The position numbers and the translations under genes were made by a program. Of a DNA stretch of 64,000 nucleotides, positions 13,083 through 25,129 are shown one piece after another. The DNA comes from Hemileia vastatrix. Lineage: Eukaryota > Basidiomycota > Pucciniomycetes > Pucciniales > Zaghouaniaceae. Every line of letters starts with the position of its first letter. The first letter of the stretch is position 1. The notes below the pieces were generated by a model. The model searched no databases and had not been told where the DNA came from. It was given only the letters and a program-made list of their open reading frames with translations. The stretch covers positions 22,941,817-23,005,816 of the forward strand of contig JASXTE010000011.1 of the NCBI GenBank assembly GCA_030280995.1, in the 5' to 3' direction.

Positions 13083-15544
13083 TAAAACATCTCTAACAGA
13101 GTCATTGTCATAGGAGATATTACTTTCACAGTCACTAGAAGAATTATTGACATCAATTTCAGCCTCATCGGTGTCTTCATTTTTTTCAACAAGATGAATT
13201 TTCTTTTCACAAACATGACCCTTTTTCCATGGTTTGTTTCATTTATAACAAGTATTTGTTGCATATTTTTTAGGTGCAACAGGGGCAGAGGGTTTACCAG
13301 ATTTTTCTGGGGGCTTTCTAGAGGGTTTATTTCGATCATGATAAGATTTACCAAGGTAATTCTTTGGTTCATATCTATGGTTAAGCAGTACCTCATTACA
13401 GATGTTAATGAAAGAAGAATGTTCCCTCACATGCTCAGTTCTAGCTACAGTTAAATCTCTAAGAGAATTTGGTAATTTATACAAGATTTTATCTCTCAAA
13501 ATATCATAATCCATCTTTGGATCAATTGCTCTCAGGATTTTTGTTACTTTCATAAGAAAAACAATGGGTTTTTCAACAGAGGAGGATACATATCTAGTAT
13601 TCTCATACAGTCTTTGCTGAGCCAACCTGAATTTTGAACCACCAAATTGCTTCTCAATCAAGGATTTCCAATCATTCCATGTATAATGGTTTTTATTTAA
13701 TTGAACAGATTCATACCACATCAAGGCTACATTGGAAAATAAAGAAACTAGCTTAGAAACAATTTCCTCATCAGGTAGTTTATAAGATCTCTTTAAATTA
13801 TAAATACTTTGGATAAAGGGTTGCCAATCAGATGAAGAATCACCATCAAATGGTAGGATATTGATCCAACTTAGGCCAAATTTTCTGGCTACTGGGATGT
13901 TCCATCTTATGGTTTGAATTATTCAAGGTTATCAATTCTTGAAGTCTTGAAAGCTGTTCAGACATTTCATTATTCACAGAGGTAGCTGGCTCATGGTGAG
14001 CATTTAAATTTTTCTGTTTGATGCAAAAGATTTCTCAGAATGAATTTTAGCTGGTGAAATTGGTACATTAAAAGGGAGAGAAGAACCACTCTGTTCAGGC
14101 TGTTTATTATTATGATTAACAGCAGTTTGAGCAATATTTTTTAACTCATGATAATGAGTAGTTTGGACAGCCTGTAATGCAGAAAATAGTTTCTCAAGAT
14201 CAAATAATTTATTTCTCAAATCAAGAATATAAGATAGTTGATCATTAATCCTAGAAATAGATAGAAAATTTCTGTACTCATCTATAGAGCATTTATTACT
14301 CAAATTCTGAGAATCAATTTTCAATTTTCTTAATTCACTATGTAGAAGCATATTGTCATTCTTCAAAGCAGTGTTTTCATCTTTTAGATCATCAATAATT
14401 TTGCGCAGATGACTATATTTATCTGAAAATGATCTATGATCAGATTTAATAGACTTTTGTTGAGCAAGGACATTATTTAATGTGTCTTTCAATTTAAAAT
14501 AAGCAGTATCTTGAACAGAAGAACTCACTTTGCAATGTAAATGCAAATTATTTAATCTATCACTCTCATGTATTAACATATCTCTCAAATGTAAATCTTT
14601 CACAACATTAAAATCAAGTGTATCTTTCAATATTTCTTCAGAAGTTTTCTCAATTAAAGTGTAGATTTCAGGGGAGACAGAATCATTCTTAATTGCAAGA
14701 GAAGGGTTAATTAAAGAAGTAGAAGTCAAATGTAAAGGTTCATCAAATGATAATTGGCTAATTAAATCATTAGGGCTACTTATTAAAGGAAGTTGTCTTT
14801 TTAAGGTTTTAACTGTTCTTTCACCAGGATCCACAATATTACCTGAATAAGATTTGTTATTATACATACCAACATGTTTATCAAACAAATTACTCACCAT
14901 GGCAAGGGAGGAAACTTCCCCTGTTCCTTCTTTCTTCTGCCTCCCTGATAAGGATGGGGCTGAGGAGATGGATGGTAGGTTTGTGTCCTGGATAGGCAAG
15001 GGTGTTGAGCTGTTGGTTGCTGAACATTCTGTTGTTAATGGCTTATCAAGTAATCCCATTTCCACTGCTCCACCTTCAGAGTGCTTTGATTTTACGTGAA
15101 GGAGCTGGGTACCTGATTGGGCTGAGGTTGAGGTTGAGGCTGAGGCTGGGAGACTGGGAAATGAGGAGGTTGAGCCTGTTTGGCATTAAATAACTCCTGC
15201 ATCTGCTTGCAGAGTGTGTCTGCCCTTGCTTTGTACTTCATGCTTTCTGCTTTCAGTTCTTTGATGTGACTGGACAGATTTTTTACTTGCTGGGTTAGAG
15301 GTATCTTTTTTATTTTTATACCTTTGAGTGTATTGCCCTGATTCATTAGAGGTTTTACTTCTTTTAGAGGTTTTTGTTGGGGGGGTTTGCCACTTCTCCT
15401 GTCAATTCCACGTCCTGAAGGTTTTTTGTCAGCTGAATAATTTTTGTAAGCTAATTTAGAAGAACCTACAGATTCAGTGTCAACATCCACTTCAATCTCA
15501 TCCACATGTAAGTTATACATTCTGTTAGCCAAACTACTGGACAT
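13083..15544 (-). pseudogene. G1 gag with long coiled-coil N-terminal region
   Basis: The ATG at 15544 opens a 150-residue basic frame ending in a QP repeat. It is followed by a 353-residue frame (14004-15065) rich in heptad-like Leu/Lys/Asp/Asn stretches, predicted coiled coil at about residues 180-300. Typical gag capsid follows (13239-13830, LPFDGDSSSDWQPFI and MWYESVQLNKN). The CCHC knuckle near 13225 is broken by a TGA at its second Cys. At least three frame breaks separate the parts. The N-terminal half is longer than usual for gypsy gag and I do not recognise it. Confidence 0.65.
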
Positions 15545-16226
15545 TTAAACTGTGAAAATAGAATCAAAATTATTCAATGATTCAAATTGTTATTTCAAAA
15601 TAAAATATAATTTATTGAATTTTTAACAAAAAAAAAATTTAAATTTTTATCAAAAAATCAATTAATTAACAAAAAATGTAATACAAGTATATGTAAATAC
15701 AATTGTTTATTAAAAAATAACAATTATTATAATGGGACCAACCAACAAAAGGTTTTTTAAGTCAACCAAAATAATAATACCAAAAATTATAAATTGGCAA
15801 ATTGGGACTAAGTACTGAGTACTATTATGGTCAACCAATAAATCAAAAATATTTTAATAAAATTAATTTAATAATTTATTAAAAATTAATGATCCTCTAG
15901 GACTAAGAGTATTACTCTATTATGGTCAACTAGGAATAAAAAAAAATTTAAAAAAAATTGAACACATACACTCAGTGAATCAGCAATTAAGCCACAATCA
16001 CTGTTATTGCAATAAAAATTTAATAATATAAGTGAGAGGTGCAAAGGTTAACTTACTATAGTGATTGTAAAATCACTTCAAAATAATATATTATTTAATC
16101 TAATATAAACCTAAAAGGTCATACCTAAGTTCAAAACACGGTCCCGGCAAAAAATTTCCTTTTTGGCTTGGGTGGTCCGTGCGCAATGTCGTTTGTCGCA
16201 AGGTGGCGTATTGTTGTTGTTGTTTA
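15545..16226 (-). other. G1 leader between primer site and gag
   Basis: This is an untranslated region of about 680 bp, AT-rich with short A/T runs. A GC-richer patch near 16135-16210 reads inward from the primer site. I see no conserved gene here. Confidence 0.6.
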
Positions 16227-16238
16227 GAAAGGCCTCCA
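16227..16238 (-). other. tRNA-type primer binding site of G1
   Basis: Two bases after the 5' LTR the minus strand reads TGGAGGCCTTTC. TGG pairs with the CCA end of a tRNA, and the following bases would match a tRNA ending GAAAGGCCTCCA. I cannot assign the tRNA species. Confidence 0.65.
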
Positions 16239-16240
16239 AT

Positions 16241-17508
16241 TACTGGCCAGTCATCTAGAAGGAGGAGGAAAAAGGAGGAAAGGAATAGAGAAATAATAAA
16301 ATAGATCTTTTTAATAATTGGTAGCTTAAGAAAATAAGAGAGAAAAACAAAGAAATGCTACGACAATATTTGAGAAGTGAAAAAACAGTGAGGTTCAATT
16401 TATAATATTAAACTCTTGTAAGTTATATAGCAGTGCACAGTTCTCAATTATAATTATTAATATACTTATAATAACCTTAGATAATTTATTTACTTTTAAA
16501 TTTAGACTTATAATGCTAATAAAAAATAAAATAAACATAATGTATTTAAAATTGTATTTGAATTGAGTGTATGATAAGTGATGCAGCTACAGGGGATAAT
16601 CCAAAGCCTTTTATAGGCAAAGAACCCTCTGAAGCGTCACCATATAGTAATTAAAAAAAGGAACGACATGAAACTAGAAATTTAAAAAGAATAGAACTAA
16701 AACATAGAGACTGAGAGAAAAACATGAGACATTCAACTAAACCCGTGAGTAAGTAACTAAATTTTCCACCATAATTTCCCAAAAACACTTAATTAAAATA
16801 ATTAGTAACCAAGTAAGTTTGAAACATGAGAACAGTGAGTAAAATAATCTAAAACAGACATTATAGTGACATGTAAAGGGTTTAAGTAAAACAAATAGAA
16901 TTATTTTCACACCAAAAATTCATGTAATCAATTCAATCCAGTTTAAAGCAATTTTAATTAATTGTTTTAACTAATTAATTAATTCAATAATTAGTTTAAA
17001 TGAAACATATAATTAATTTAATGATATTTGTAATTTAAAGTGGGGATTTTAATACTATGTTATTAAATAAGTGTTATAATTTATTTAATAATTTTTCTGA
17101 CACAATTAAGGGTCAAAAAAGCGCCCAATATTATTGTTTAATAATATATGAAAAGTTTCATTTAATATACAAATTTAATTAATTAATTTAATTGCATTAT
17201 AAGTCAATTTTACACATATAATTATCATATATGTTTGTAATTAATTAATTATTAATTTATAATTATTAAATACATAAAAATGCGCCATAATTTATAGAAT
17301 ATAAAATATATTATGCTTAATTTAAATGTATAAATAATTTATATAACAATAAAATTAATATAACACTTATATTTAATAAGATACTTATATAATTTTATTA
17401 TGCAATAAAGTATTAATTTATATACATCAAATGCAATTCTTACGCCCTCTTTCAGGTCCAATAAATCAACATATCATTTACTGGGCTCCTGGTATAGCCT
17501 GGCTGACA
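16241..17508 (-). repeat. 5' LTR of G1
   Basis: This is the same length as the 3' LTR. On minus it starts TGTCAGCC and ends CCAGTA, two bases before the primer site. CATAC follows at 17509-17513. Confidence 0.9.
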
Positions 17509-17513
17509 CATAC

Positions 17514-18158
17514 CATAAATAGAATAAACAGATCAATGCAAATACCATAAAGAAACTGGTAAAATAACTCATCCAAAGAATATATAATGAAACCCAAAGC
17601 ATATAAAGGAACAAAATTTACTGTCCAAGCCCCCAATAACATCCCCAAGCATCCATATTAGCCCAGTAATCATATCCCAATCCATAAATCTGTGAAAATC
17701 CATCCAAAGAAGCAGATTAAGTTGTCCAAACTGGATATATGCGCCTGAAAAAGGTGTATATGCTTGTGTAGGTGTTGTGAGTCTGCTGAATACATCCATA
17801 TGACCTAAAATAAGCATAAAAATAATGTTTATAGGCTATTAAGAGGTTAAAACCCACTTATAGACCTAAATATACATAATATAACTACATATTTCACTGA
17901 ATATGAGGTTTATGTATACATATAAGCTTATGTATGTGCATAATTACTTAATATCACTTAAGATAAGCATATTATGACACCATTAACATCCTAATAAGTA
18001 TTATTAGGCTATGGATAAGCTATTTAAACTACTATAAGTCATATAATAGTGTCATAATTATATATATATGTATTATAACCATATATATAAGTATTTTAAC
18101 CTTATTTTTTAGTAATAAGCTTAATGTAATTAAGGTTATCTTATTTTAAACATAAGAA
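17514..18158. other. AT-rich M1 interior, right of G1
   Basis: AT-rich sequence with tetranucleotide-like TATA/CTTA runs. One 82-codon open stretch (17569-17817, minus) has no recognisable motif, and I do not call it a gene. Confidence 0.55.
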
Positions 18159-19287
18159 TTACTCATTCCTGGAGATACCTAGGCTGACATAACTACTAGC
18201 CCTAAACAATTTTATCATTAATTGAGATGTAAAGACAGTTTGCACCATTATTTCTATTATTTTCCAGTCTTCTTCAAGATTACCTGAAAATTGAATATAT
18301 CAGCACAATTTACTTTTTAAACATGAGAAAGCCATTTCTATTGGTTTTCAATCAGGCGAATAAGGTGGTAATTAGATAATTCTGAAGCCTTGTTTCACAA
18401 TTATATCATTCACATGGCCATTGTGATGGATAGGAGAATTATCCATCACAAGTATACTACATGGTCCTGGAAAAGGGTTTATGGGAGGAAGCTAAACAAA
18501 CGAAATAGTAAGCATGAAATTGTATAGAAACCAAAAAGAAAATCCTACACAAAAATTTCCTAAGAAATATTGAAAGTGAACACATTTTACATTTTCCTCC
18601 TGAACAACTAAACCCACCAAACCTGAAATTTCTATACCAGGTAAGATTTTAAATTGATGAATCCCCCTATCATGGGAAATCCATGGGGTAGATTCTCCAA
18701 ACAAAGCCCATCAACATTTATGTTCCACAAATTTTGTTGTGACACCAAACTCATCTATAATCAAAAAAATGAAAAAATAAATAAATGAAGATTAAAAACA
18801 AAACAAAAAACACACCAGTAAAAACCAATGATCTTGGGTCAAAATGTGCTATTATAAAAGCATAAATTTCCCTGGACACCTGATTCTTCCAAGAATCAAC
18901 TTTCTTGGTTAACTTCTTACTCATATTAAGCTGCTTGGTGAGTTCTACTTCAATAGTGGTTAGTGAAATAGATATTTGATGCTTTTCCTGCATAAAATTG
19001 TAAAGCTCTGAAATATATATTGTTGGATCTTTCTTAGCTTTCTCATGCAAAAATTCATGTTTTTCTTCATTTAAAACTAAAGGTAAAAACTTTTTCAGTT
19101 AGAAGTCAGGGTGAGTAACAACTGCTCTAGTGGTGTTGTACAAGTTAATCCAATGGAATAATGAACTGCAAGAAATAGAAGTACAATAATTGGCATTGAT
19201 TTCTTCAAGTGTAAGTTCATTGAATGCTACCATGAAAACTGATAGTTTAATTTGAGAGTCATATTTACAAAAAGTTGATTTTGGCAA
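18159..19287 (-). pseudogene. M1 transposase, IS630/Tc1-mariner DDE type, decayed
   Basis: The minus strand starts MPKSTFCKYDSQIK, followed by a helix-turn-helix region (about 19130-19210). The catalytic core has IIDEFGVTTK (first Asp, about 18750), LVMDNSPIHHNGHV (second Asp, about 18420-18460) and LPPYSPD-KPIEMAF (Glu, about 18350). These are hallmarks of the DDE_3 family. A GTGTGTTTTTT donor near 18815 with a TTGATTATAG acceptor before DEFG suggests one intron, and another may follow near 18550. In-frame stops after PDF, EHKC, FRII, SPD and KLC show it is dead. The Asp-Asp-Glu residues themselves are preserved. Confidence 0.8.
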
Positions 19288-19677
19288 TCAGAGGCAGATG
19301 GGAAGGCCTAGGTATAAAAAGTTGTCATAATAAGAGAAAAAAAAGTAGAAGAAAAAACATACCAAAGATGAGGATGAGGAGGAAAGATGAGAGGAAAGGG
19401 GGGACCAAGAGATGTGAGATGACCTATATGAGAGAAAAAAAAAGTTGAATGGAAGAAGAAAAAGGAAAACCACCAGTGGCAGACCACATTCTAGGATCCA
19501 GGATGTGGACAAGGAGGGTGGAAAATGGACAAGGTAGAGAAAGGGGAAAAATGGAAAAAAATTACCCCAGTGCCACAAACTGGGCATACAGCCTGTCAAA
19601 AAAATTTACAGCTTGGATTTTTGTCCTGTCAATTTTTTTTGGGGGGGATTTTGTGTCATCCTTTTTGGATGTCCCTA
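19283..19677 (-). repeat. Right long terminal inverted repeat of M1
   Basis: This is the inverted partner of 5082-5425. Read on minus it starts CTATAGGGACATCC, with a short hairpin CATCC-AAAAA-GGATG, then GATGACACAAAATC and the same leader. The first intron donor reads GTGGTT here instead of GTGAGT. The leader runs directly into the minus-strand transposase reading frame at 19287. Confidence 0.7.
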
Positions 19678-19842
19678 TAGAATTTGATTTGATTTCACTT
19701 ATTTTCTTATTAAATCTTACTTTTATTTTTAGTGTTATTAAGGGATGATGTTAAATTCAAATTAATTCACATTGTACTAGATTTTTACTATAAAAAGGGA
19801 TCACCTTTGAGTTTTTTTAAAATAACCTATTATTTCTTATTA

Positions 19843-19995
19843 GGGAGGCCTTAAAGGTACCTCTTTTCTATTTTTGGTGCTTCTCAGCTGCAGTATCCAA
19901 ATTAGTTGCCACATTTCAATTAGTTGCCCACCATTACATAGTATGTGATAAGGTGGTATGTATATGCCATTGATTCTTTAGTTTCCTGCTTACCT
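19843..19995 (+). repeat. Left inverted repeat of the MULE
   Basis: Starts GGGAGGCCTTAAAGG. It is shorter than the right copy because it lacks a GC-containing block found at 23345-23390. Confidence 0.8.
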
Positions 19996-20149
19996 CATAG
20001 CAATGCAATGGATTATTCTCTTCCACCAACTGTGTTATACAGCCTTGTCACAAAATCTTGCAGAATTTTTGACAAAAAAATAAAAGTTTTGCCCACAAAA
20101 AAATGATTTTCCTATTCAAAAGGAAGTAGCCCCACACTTTACCCAAGAC

Positions 20150-22625
20150 TTTGCCACCCATAAAGGAGCTAGTTTGGTTTTTATCAAATCAAATATGGAT
20201 GTGCATGATAGGATTGAAAAAATCTTCTTTGGCTGCAAATATTCTCACAAATATGATGATAAAGAATATCATCTTCCTGGAAATTCACCTACATGGAAAC
20301 AGAAAGTTTATCAATGTGAATGCCCATATAGAGCCAAACTTGTTTGTGGACTGGCCACCCAATTACTTAAGCTTTACTCTCAAGATGTTTGTGAAGAAAA
20401 CATAGAAAATACAGAAATCAATGTAGGGATCAAATATGTAATAAATTAGCTCTTTCAATCATAGGGTACTGAAATATTCCCCTTCCATCAGACATCCTCA
20501 TTGAAACTCCTTGTGATGACATAGATATAGATAAAATTAATGAAAAATTATTTGAGTAGATATTTTTTTACAGGGATGTCTCTCACAATCACCACACATA
20601 TCCAAGTCCTTCATCCTATGCATCCAAATGATCCCCGAGTCAAGAAAACCAGATGGTGGTCAAAAAATTTCATCATGCTGGTGCAACACCTAGTGTTATA
20701 CTTGCAGCCTTTTTCTCACATACCCTTTCCTCAATGCTCTTCCTACTGATATCCACAAAATTTTCTATAATGCACATCACCAAAAATTTAAGGGTTTGAT
20801 TATGATTGAATATTTTTTGGATTGGTTAGAAAAGTAGAAGATGATTCATGATTATAAGTTTAATTAGAACAATCAGATAACTCACCTTTTCTTTGCACCA
20901 AAAGAGAGTGTTTAAATTCTCCAGGATTTTCATAATGTGATCTTAATGGATTTTACCTACAAATCCAATAGGTGAGTAATGATTTTAGTTGGCTGGGAGC
21001 ATTCTGAATCTAAAAATGTTTCTTAAATTAAAATACAAGATTCCACTGCTACATGTATCTGGGACAACTTGCACAAGTAGTACCTTCTCAGTTTGCTTTA
21101 CTTTTCTCAGTCAAGAGAAGGTTGATGATTATTTACAGGCACTAAAAAACATCGAAATATTGCTGCCAGAAGGGAAAGAATTTGGAATCATTGTTACTGA
21201 TTGTGAGAAAACACTTATGTTGGCCATTGAATCTCAGTTCCCAAGCTCAAAAAACTTATTGTGTGCTTGGCACATTAACAAAAATATTTTTGTTAAGCTA
21301 AAAAAAAATTGCCACTGGAGCTGAGTGGGAAAAATTATTTGAGGATTGAGATAGTGTGATTAATTCTTTTGATGAATCACAATTTGAGAAAAAACTTAAT
21401 AAACTATATTCTTTATACTCTGGCAAAATCTTGAATTATTTGGAGAGTCAGTGGCTTGTCTATAAGGAGCTGTTTATCCTGGCATGAACCAAGCTTGTAC
21501 CTCACTTTGGAAATCTTGTTGCACCTTGAATAAAAGGGCAACATTCAATCACCAAAAACTGGCTAAATTCATCAATGGTAGACTTGGAATAAGTAACTTC
21601 AAGACTAATGCTATCTATCACCTGTCAGACACAAAAAATTAAGGTAAAAATAGTGAAAAATGCCACTACTACACTTCAAATGCAGCAGGACAATTTATTT
21701 TGGGGTCAGTCCAGACAAAAATATGAATTTTTTTTACTCTTTATTTTTAATCTACCACTTATTTTTAAAGTTTCATCACTTAATATCACATTCTTCTCGG
21801 AAAAAGGTTCACTATGAATATCAGAAGGTAAAACTTCACCTACCAATGTCTCTAGAATATCCAAAGAGTTTCACCTCAACAATGGGTCTACCATGCTGTT
21901 ATCAAATAAAAAAATTTGAAGGATGATAATGCACAGCTCTTAATCAATCTCTTTCACAAACAATGGTGGTTACATCCTTCGAATGCTAATGTCAAACTGG
22001 AAGAATCTGAATCTCAGTTTAGTGATATTCTGCTACTTGTCAAATATTTTTAATCCAATCTTCCTGATTACCAAAATTAAGAAATTGAGCACCAAATGCT
22101 TAGTATTGCTCATTGGGAGACAATAAAGCAAATTAAAGAGCCAAAAATTTTAGACAATACACATGGAAAACCCAAAAAGGCAAAATTTAAGCAACAAGAT
22201 CCATCAGGATTTGAGTACATTTTCAAGCCAAATGTTGAAGCCCCAATATATTTAAGAAAGTGAAGTTTTTGCTCTCAGAATGGCCACAACATCAAAAATT
22301 TCCCCCTGAGAAGATCTCTTTCTCTTCCAATTCCCATAGCTCTCAAATTTTGTCTGCAAGAAATTAGTGATGTTCCCCATGATGGGAACTGTAGCTTCTC
22401 TTCACTTGCTAAGTCACTTGGGCCTGAATGGTCATGGAAATCAGTTTTCAAAGCCTTGATTGAGCACTATATAAGTAACATCAATGATTATAAAAGCTTA
22501 TTTGGAAAATGAAATGCCAAGAAAACACTCAATGGACTCAGGTTCTTTGATACCTCAGCACCACCAGAAAACTGGTTCACTTCACTATTTCATAGTATTT
22601 TTGCAGTGGATTTGTTTAATCATCC
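20150..22625 (+). pseudogene. MULE transposase with OTU-like C-terminus, decayed
   Basis: The N-terminal part (20190-20400) has a Cys/His-containing zinc-binding segment like FAR1/MULE DNA-binding regions (FFGCKYSHKY...YQCECPYRAKL). The MULE core at 20990-21320 reads LHVSGTTCTSSTFSV, then IIVTDCEKTLMLAIESQFP with the second catalytic Asp, then LLCAWHINKN. Near 22350-22490 an OTU-type cysteine protease signature appears (ISDVPHDGNCSFSSLAKSLG, with the D-G-N-C nucleophile motif), followed by PPENWF and HPVVLF segments. Several stops and frameshifts separate these blocks. OTU fusions are known in some MULEs; the role here is inferred. Confidence 0.75.
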
Positions 22626-23249
22626 TGTTGTCTTGTTTCAAGCTTAAAAATATGTATTTAACTCATAATTTACATTTTCACTTAGGACATTTACATGCTT
22701 TAGTACACCCTTTGTAATAGTCTTTTATTGCATGGTCAGCCATTTCTATCATGGCATCTTACTGCCAGGTGCAGCTCTTCTGAAAATTTGATGTGGATTT
22801 TTTAATAGTAGCCATTTATATAAAAATATTGATGCTTGGAATGATGTTCTGGGAAGCCAGTTTGCATTATGGGTTTCACTAAATACTAGCTTTAAAAGTG
22901 GCCAAAGTGGTGGTTCAGTTATTTTGCTTGACTAAATTTATTGTGAAAAAATTATTAGGAATCAGAAGTAGTTAGATGTTTTTACTTGGTAATAGTTATT
23001 ATAGTGATCAACAGTATAAAAAGTTAAATATGAAAAATAAATGTATAAAAATCACAAGTTACATTTAAACTATATATACTAATGATTTTAAAAAATGAAA
23101 CTAGTCATACTTCTGTTTAATCATCTGTTTCATCTTTCTTAGCCACTATTGAATTGCCTCAAGCCTGAAAAATTCAAATAAGGGTATGAAGTCTTTACAT
23201 ATATGAGGAGAAAATTGCAAAATGAATGATATGGCTGCATAACACCATA
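22626..23249. other. MULE tail without gene
   Basis: AT-rich filler between the decayed coding and the right inverted repeat. I see no frame or motif. Confidence 0.5.
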
Positions 23250-23405
23250 TTGAGTGGTATATACATACCACCTTATCACATACTATGTGATGGTGGGCAT
23301 CTAATTGAAATGTGGAAACTACTTTGGACACTTCAGCCAAGAAGCACCAAAAATAGAAAGGTGGTCTCCAAAGCAGCAAAAAAGGTGGTCCCTTTAAGGC
23401 CTCCC
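23250..23405 (-). repeat. Right inverted repeat of the MULE
   Basis: Inverted partner of 19843-19995. On minus it starts GGGAGGCCTTAAAGG and ends around the shared GGTGGTATGTATAT. Confidence 0.8.
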
Positions 23406-23700
23406 TTCTTTTTATTGTATTAATTTAATAAATCATAAATTCCATTTTATTTACTTGTCAATTTAGTTATAAGTTCAAATACAATTATATTTAAATTGAG
23501 TGATAAATTAAATAAAATCATACTTATAACTGTTCACCGGGAGAGAAACTTCTAATACACAGTATGAACTATATTACAACACTTTCATCTCCTACTTATC
23601 TCTATTAAAATCTATTAATATTCCTTAAAATTCTTATTTTATCCACCATACAAGTCAACAGTAAATCTCCTGCTATGGATATAGACATGTGAAAGTCACC

Positions 23701-24630
<930 letters not shown>

Positions 24631-24929
24631 TGTTAAGACCTAAGAGGGCAGACTAATACTAGCGCTAACACTAGCCTAATACAGGACTGAATATGCTGAA
24701 GACAGCTGTGAGACTAAGAAAGACTTACTATATTGGGGCTGTAAAATGTGAGGGTTGGGACTATAGGAAACTAAGAAGTAATTGGATTACTAAATAAGTT
24801 GTCCAATGAGGAGCTCCCCACAGTGCTTTCCCCATAAAGCCCCTCATGAAATATCTCCCTATCCTACCTATTACAATTCATAGAGCCCATAGCACTCCTC
24901 CTTTTTGCCTCTCAACTCAAATCCTAACA
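24631..24929 (-). repeat. 3' LTR of G2 (299 bp)
   Basis: On minus it runs TGTTAGGATT to GTCTTAACA. Shared blocks with 29720-30011 include ATTGGATTACTAAATAAGTTG and CTCAACYCARATCCTAACA. Confidence 0.8.
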
Positions 24930-25129
24930 TTACCACCTCTTTTACCCTTGCTGCACCCTGCACTCCTTCTCAAACTCCCTCACCCTTCCCAAGATCTATC
25001 TACTGCTCCATAAACTTTCCAATGCACTAAATATTGAAACTCCTCCTGTACATCTGCTTAGAATCAATATTTAAAACTTCCAACTCCACTTCATTTACTA
25101 CTTAGACTGGAACTGGTGGCTTATCTGGG

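Larger units (their letters stand above)
8102..17508 (-). mobile_element. Ty3/gypsy chromovirus G1
   Basis: Two 1268-bp LTRs (8102-9369 and 16241-17508) flank gag-pol on the minus strand. The 5-bp sequence CATAC is duplicated perfectly outside them (8097-8101 and 17509-17513). A tRNA-type primer site and a polypurine tract lie at the expected places. Domain order PR-RT-RH-IN-chromodomain identifies a Metaviridae chromovirus. The LTRs differ by only scattered substitutions, so insertion is fairly recent, yet several stops break the coding. Confidence 0.93.
5082..19677. mobile_element. Two-gene IS630/Tc1-mariner type transposon M1, split by gypsy G1
   Basis: The segments 5082-8101 and 17514-19677 belong to one element. 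Its two ends are inverted copies: 5082-5425 on plus and about 19283-19665 on minus match in order, including both putative introns. The right end finishes near GTCCCTATAG, with TA dinucleotides fitting Tc1/mariner insertion. The left terminus lost its outermost bases to the copia insertion at 5081/5082. A plus-strand gene enters from the left end and a minus-strand transposase from the right end, so the two converge. Without G1 the element would be about 5.2 kb. The join across G1 is supported by its target duplication. Confidence 0.75.
19843..23405 (+). mobile_element. MULE (Mutator-like) DNA transposon
   Basis: The ends are inverted copies of about 150 bp (19843-19995 and 23250-23405). Both start GGGAGGCCTTAAAGG and share TATTTTTGGTGCTTCT and ATAGTATGTGATAAGGTGG. 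Flanking 9-mers TTCTTATTA (19834-19842) and TTCTTTTTA (23406-23414) match at 8 of 9 positions, fitting the 9-bp target duplication of Mutator elements. The interior holds a plus-strand MULE transposase remnant. Confidence 0.85.

Noticed and set aside
17569..17817. 82-codon minus-strand frame
   Set aside because: No motif, AT-rich context, and no counterpart in related sequence in this window.
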